A model generated the notes under the pieces. The model was not told the DNA's origin. It did not search any database and was given only the letters and a program-made list of their open reading frames with translations. Below are positions 14,835 to 17,755 of a stretch of 17,755 nucleotides of DNA, one piece after another (positions within the stretch are counted from its first letter, which is position 1; each line of letters begins with the position of its first letter). This DNA comes from DAIDKA01 sp036498905 (GTDB lineage Bacteria; Pseudomonadota; Gammaproteobacteria; Steroidobacterales; Steroidobacteraceae), in assembly GCA_036498905.1 (NCBI GenBank), contig DASYER010000014.1, forward strand, positions 1 through 17,755, read 5' to 3'. The position numbers and the translations under genes are program-made.

Positions 14835-15386
14835 GTGGACGCCGACTCCGCCAACGCCCGCCGCCCCGACTGGACCGTCCTGCTGGCGGTGGCCTGCCTG
14901 GCCTGCAGCTGGTTCTTCATGAGTGCGCTGATCACGGACTACGGGGCGCTCCGGCTGCAGTTCCATTTCTACAATGTGTTGACGCTGATGCACTCCCCGG
15001 GCCGCATCGTGACGGGCGCGTTCGGCTCCGGTGCAACCTCGGATGCGTGGCTGTTCGGCAGCGTTTGCACGGCGGCAGTACTCGCAGCGCTGGCGCCGGC
15101 GGTGTCCACCCGCAAGATCGCCTGGCTGGGGTGCGTCGCGCCCTTTGCCCTGATGGCGCTCAGCGGCGCGATCCTCTATCACGGCTTCACTCAGGACACG
15201 GTCGCCCATGATGGATTCCTGGGGGACTCGGGGCTGCGTCTGAGCCACTTCGCGAACCGGCTCGCCAATCGCGTCGGCGGGATGATCGCGCGTCAGATCC
15301 ATGTGGGCTTCGGGGGCTATCTCTCCGCCGCGGCCAGCGCCTTCCTGGTCTTCAAGGGCCTGCGGGGTTATCAGAATGCGTCCTGA
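14835..15386 (+). CDS. Small integral membrane protein of unknown function
   Basis: A 183-residue protein that I do not recognise. It has four hydrophobic segments: about 14–36 (WTVLLAVACLACSWFFMSAL), 70–90 (SDAWLFGSVCTAAVLAALAP), 95–115 (KIAWLGCVAPFALMALSGAI) and 155–175 (GGYLSAAASAFLVFKG). The polar loop between helices 3 and 4 (DTVAHDGFLGDSGLRLSHFANRLANRV) is rich in His, Asp and Arg. The start is GTG with AAGG six bases upstream; the frame stays open further 5', but that part overlaps the divergent gene in antisense and has no membrane-protein character. It overlaps the following mltC-like gene by 11 bp, so the two are probably co-expressed. Confidence 0.72.
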   Translation: MDADSANARRPDWTVLLAVACLACSWFFMSALITDYGALRLQFHFYNVLTLMHSPGRIVTGAFGSGATSDAWLFGSVCTAAVLAALAPAVSTRKIAWLGCVAPFALMALSGAILYHGFTQDTVAHDGFLGDSGLRLSHFANRLANRVGGMIARQIHVGFGGYLSAAASAFLVFKGLRGYQNAS

Positions 15387-16635
15387 GGTGCCGCGCGCTG
15401 CACGAATCCTCGCGGCGACGATGGCCGTCACGCTGGGCGCGAGCTGCGCCACGACCCATGTGGTGAAGGACAACGTCACGCGGGTGATCAAAGGCCAGCC
15501 CATGGACAATTCGGGCTACCGGCAGGCCATCTCCTCGGACACCAGGACGCTGGAGAGCCAGCTGCAGCAGCTGCGCCAGAAGTTTGCGCAGGAGGTCACC
15601 ACCTTGCGCGCGAATGCGCAGAAGCGCTGGGGTCAGGGCGCGAAGGTTGCCGACCGCACGGTGTACGTGAAGTACACGCAAGGCTACAACAGCCGCGTCA
15701 TCACGGACTTCGACCACGGCATCCTCACCGTGGAGACCCGCGATCCGAAGGATCCGAAGGCCAGCCTGCACGCGGCCATCATCGCCGCGCTGCTCACCGG
15801 CAGCGACCCGGCCTCCGTCGACCTGTTCAGCGACAAGGAGGTCGCGCCAGATCCGGCGCACCGACCCTACCTGTACGGACTGATCCACGACAACCAGGGC
15901 AGGTCGATCACCACGCACAAGGAGGCGGACGCCTATGCGACGTTTCTGCTTGTCAGCCGCGCGAAGTCCCGTACCGTTCCTGCCAACGAAGGCGGCGGCA
16001 TCGCCTGGTTCGTGAATCTCAGCATGGTGAAGAACTTCGAGGCCCGCGGCGCGGAGCACTACCGCGCGAGCGTCGACAAGTACGCCGCCCAGTACCACGT
16101 CAGTCCGAGCCTGGTACTGGCGATCATGCGCACCGAGAGCAATTTCAATCCCTTTGCGGTCAGCGGTGCACCGGCCTACGGCCTGATGCAGCTGGTCCCG
16201 ACCAGTGGCGGCCGGGCGGCCGAGCGCCGCGTCACCGGCACCGACCAGACACCGAGCTCCGAGTACCTGCTCGATCCGGAGCACAACATCGAACTCGGCG
16301 TCGCCTACCTGTCAGTGCTCAACAACGACGAATTCAGCGCCATCGCCAATCAGAACTCGCGCGACTACTGCGTCATCGCGGCCTACAACACCGGCCCGCA
16401 CAATGTGACCAAGGTATTCGCGAACGAGCGCCCCGCCGCCCTGGATGAGATCAATGCCGAGCAGCCGGCGCAACTGTATGAGCGCCTGCGCGTCGGCCTG
16501 CCCATGCAGGAGACGCGCGACTATGTCGTGAAAGTGACGGGCCATCGCAAGGAATTCATGGCGGGAGCCGCTCCGGCTGCCGCGCCCACCGCCGCACCCT
16601 CCTCGGCGCCGGCACCGGCAAAACGGTCCGGATGA
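15376..16635 (+). CDS. mltC: MltC-like membrane-bound lytic murein transglycosylase
   Basis: The enzyme cleaves the MurNAc–GlcNAc bond of peptidoglycan to give anhydro-muropeptides at the outer membrane or in the periplasm. The 419-residue protein has an N-terminal export signal (MRPEVPRAARILAATMAVTLGASC) with a weak lipobox around Cys24, a charged coiled-coil-like stretch (about 55–85), and the MltC N-terminal domain (VYVKYTQGYNSRVITDFDHG at 97–115, SVDLFSD at 147–153). The SLT domain follows, with catalytic Glu254 in IMRTESNFNPF, AYGLMQLVP (267–275) and AAYNTGP (335–341). It is longer than E. coli MltC (about 360) because of the coiled coil and a Pro/Ala tail (397–419). The ATG at 15376 lies inside the end of the upstream membrane-protein gene. 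A short GTCCT/AGGAC hairpin (16646–16658) follows the stop but lacks a T-run on this strand. Confidence 0.88.
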   Translation: MRPEVPRAARILAATMAVTLGASCATTHVVKDNVTRVIKGQPMDNSGYRQAISSDTRTLESQLQQLRQKFAQEVTTLRANAQKRWGQGAKVADRTVYVKYTQGYNSRVITDFDHGILTVETRDPKDPKASLHAAIIAALLTGSDPASVDLFSDKEVAPDPAHRPYLYGLIHDNQGRSITTHKEADAYATFLLVSRAKSRTVPANEGGGIAWFVNLSMVKNFEARGAEHYRASVDKYAAQYHVSPSLVLAIMRTESNFNPFAVSGAPAYGLMQLVPTSGGRAAERRVTGTDQTPSSEYLLDPEHNIELGVAYLSVLNNDEFSAIANQNSRDYCVIAAYNTGPHNVTKVFANERPAALDEINAEQPAQLYERLRVGLPMQETRDYVVKVTGHRKEFMAGAAPAAAPTAAPSSAPAPAKRSG

Positions 16636-16657
16636 AAACGCGCGCGTCCTGAAAGGA

Positions 16658-17014
16658 CTACTCCGGAGAGCTGCGCCAGAAGGTGATGATGAGTCCGCCG
16701 GCGACGACCAGCGAACCCCCGAGCCACACCGGCAATGCAGGGAGGGTGCGAAACACCAAAAAATTGATGATCTGCCACACCACGAACAACGTCGCGATGT
16801 ACAACCCGACGATGCGCCCGAATTCCACCGGTGCGGTATTCAATAGCGCGCCATAACCGAAGAGCAGCGCGGCCCCGGCCACGAACAAGACGATGCGCAC
16901 GGTGCCGGCATGCTGGTAGATCCCCATGCGCACGATGGCATCGCCGCCGACCTCGAGGGTCGTGGCGGCAAGCAGCACAAGCGGAATCGGGATGCTCTGC
17001 AGGGTTTTGAACAT
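16658..17014 (-). CDS. SMR/YnfA-like four-helix small membrane protein
   Basis: A 118-residue protein with four membrane helices. Helix 1 carries a buried Glu21 (LLAATTLEVGGDAIVR), recalling the essential Glu of small multidrug resistance pumps and YnfA. The segment LLNTAPVEFGRIVGLYIA resembles the P-x-x-x-G-R loop of YnfA, and the C-terminal helix GGSLVVAGGLIITFW resembles the last SMR helix. Transport of a cation or drug is possible but unproven. The ATG at 17014 has no clear SD. In-frame GTG (17023) and TTG (17026) lie upstream, and the TTG has AGGGG eight bases before it, but that AGGGG is part of the rRNA terminator stem. It converges with mltC, 22 bp apart. Confidence 0.7.
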   Translation of the reverse strand: MFKTLQSIPIPLVLLAATTLEVGGDAIVRMGIYQHAGTVRIVLFVAGAALLFGYGALLNTAPVEFGRIVGLYIATLFVVWQIINFLVFRTLPALPVWLGGSLVVAGGLIITFWRSSPE

Positions 17015-17028
17015 GAAGGTCACCAAGG

Positions 17029-17066
17029 AAAACGCCCCTGAAGTCTTTCGACCTCAGGGGCGTTTT
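17029..17066 (-). terminator. Rho-independent terminator of the rRNA operon
   Basis: AAAACGCCCCTGA (17029–17041) and TCAGGGGCGTTTT (17054–17066) form a perfect 13-bp stem, extended inside by GTC/GAC around a four-base loop. On the minus strand the stem is followed by a T-rich end (TTTTCCTT), 9 bases after the 5S rRNA 3' end. The A/T ends are symmetrical, so it may also work in the plus direction. Confidence 0.92.
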
Positions 17067-17074
17067 GTTTGAGA

Positions 17075-17192
17075 GCCTGGCAGTGACCTACTCTAGCATG
17101 GCAACAGGCCACACTACCATCGGCGCAGAGCGTTTTCACTTCCGAGTTCGGAATGGGATCGGGTGGTTCCCGCTCGCTATTGCCGCCAGGCA
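17075..17192 (-). rRNA. rrf: 5S ribosomal RNA
   Basis: The minus strand starts TGCCTGGCGGCAATAGCGAG, contains CCCATTCCGAACTCGGAAGTG and GCGCCGATGGTAGTGTGG, and ends GCCAGGC, which pairs with the 5' GCCTGGC (helix I). These are standard bacterial 5S features; the ends are accurate to a few bases. It is the last rRNA gene of the operon. Confidence 0.96.
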
Positions 17193-17387
17193 AGCCGTTT
17201 TGAGTTCGATGTACCGGTCCGTGTTACGGGACCGGTTCACCGTTCTCGAATCCTTTGAGTTTTTTGCGTCGACGCCATGTCGCGTTCGAAATGGAATGAA
17301 GCACTCCATATCTATTGCATCGGTCGATAACCATCTTCGGAAAGTGTGGCCGACTCTTTTGGAGTCAACCAAACCCCTTGAGGTTAT
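17193..17387 (-). other. 23S–5S spacer of the rRNA operon with processing-type hairpins
   Basis: About 195 bases without a tRNA or protein gene. A hairpin is formed by ACCGGTCC (17213–17220) and GGACCGGT (17229–17236), extendable by two pairs with a bulge. A second is GACTC/GAGTC at 17352–17366. They are probably RNase processing structures of the pre-rRNA. Confidence 0.6.

Positions 17388-17755
<368 letters not shown>

Noticed and set aside
16638..16658. Terminator between mltC and the SMR-like gene
   Set aside because: The GTCCT/AGGAC hairpin has only five pairs and no T-run directly after it on either strand; too weak to call.

Overview
The window is about 17.8 kb of GC-rich bacterial chromosome. 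The order birA–coaX–SPOR protein, an MltC-type lytic transglycosylase, a citrulline hydrolase of the CtlX type and the rRNA sequence all fit a gammaproteobacterium. A Steroidobacter/Nevskia-like lineage is my best guess, but it is an impression and cannot be proved from this window. No CRISPR array, insertion sequence or complete prophage is visible.

Left edge (1–503). A tRNA-Thr(TGT) gene on the minus strand is followed downstream by the start of a tyrosine-recombinase integrase reading out of the window. This is the usual layout of a genomic island or prophage integrated at the 3' end of a tRNA gene, so the window probably begins just inside a mobile element. The 145 bp between tRNA and integrase carry short direct repeats that could be recombinase arm sites.

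Minus-strand housekeeping run (4958–577). The order of transcription is CtlX-like hydrolase, birA (biotin ligase/repressor), coaX (pantothenate kinase), a SPOR-domain membrane protein and a secreted conserved protein. Genes abut or are at most 17 bp apart, and three use GTG or TTG starts.

Plus-strand run (4957–10136). It starts with a ligase-associated DNA exonuclease whose ATG overlaps the divergent CtlX ATG. It continues with a di-haem cytochrome c, a PQQ-dependent dehydrogenase, a TIM-barrel sugar isomerase/epimerase-like protein and a GyrI-like small-molecule-binding protein.

Converging minus-strand operon (14699–10149). It holds a Tat-exported TIM-barrel sugar isomerase-like protein, an MFS transporter of the nucleoside/H+ symporter type, an S41 protease lipoprotein and a TetR regulator. 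Together with the plus-strand run this looks like a locus for periplasmic oxidation of a sugar or polyol, uptake, and isomerase-type processing, with its own regulator. The substrate is unknown. The 135 bp intergenic region ahead of this operon has two inverted repeats that share CAATTG cores and are candidate operators.

Right side (14835–17755). On the plus strand are a small four-helix membrane protein and an MltC-like murein transglycosylase. Facing them is an SMR/YnfA-like small membrane protein on the minus strand, starting directly after the terminator of an rRNA operon. That operon is represented by its terminator, the 5S rRNA, the 5S–23S spacer and the 3' end of the 23S rRNA, all on the minus strand.
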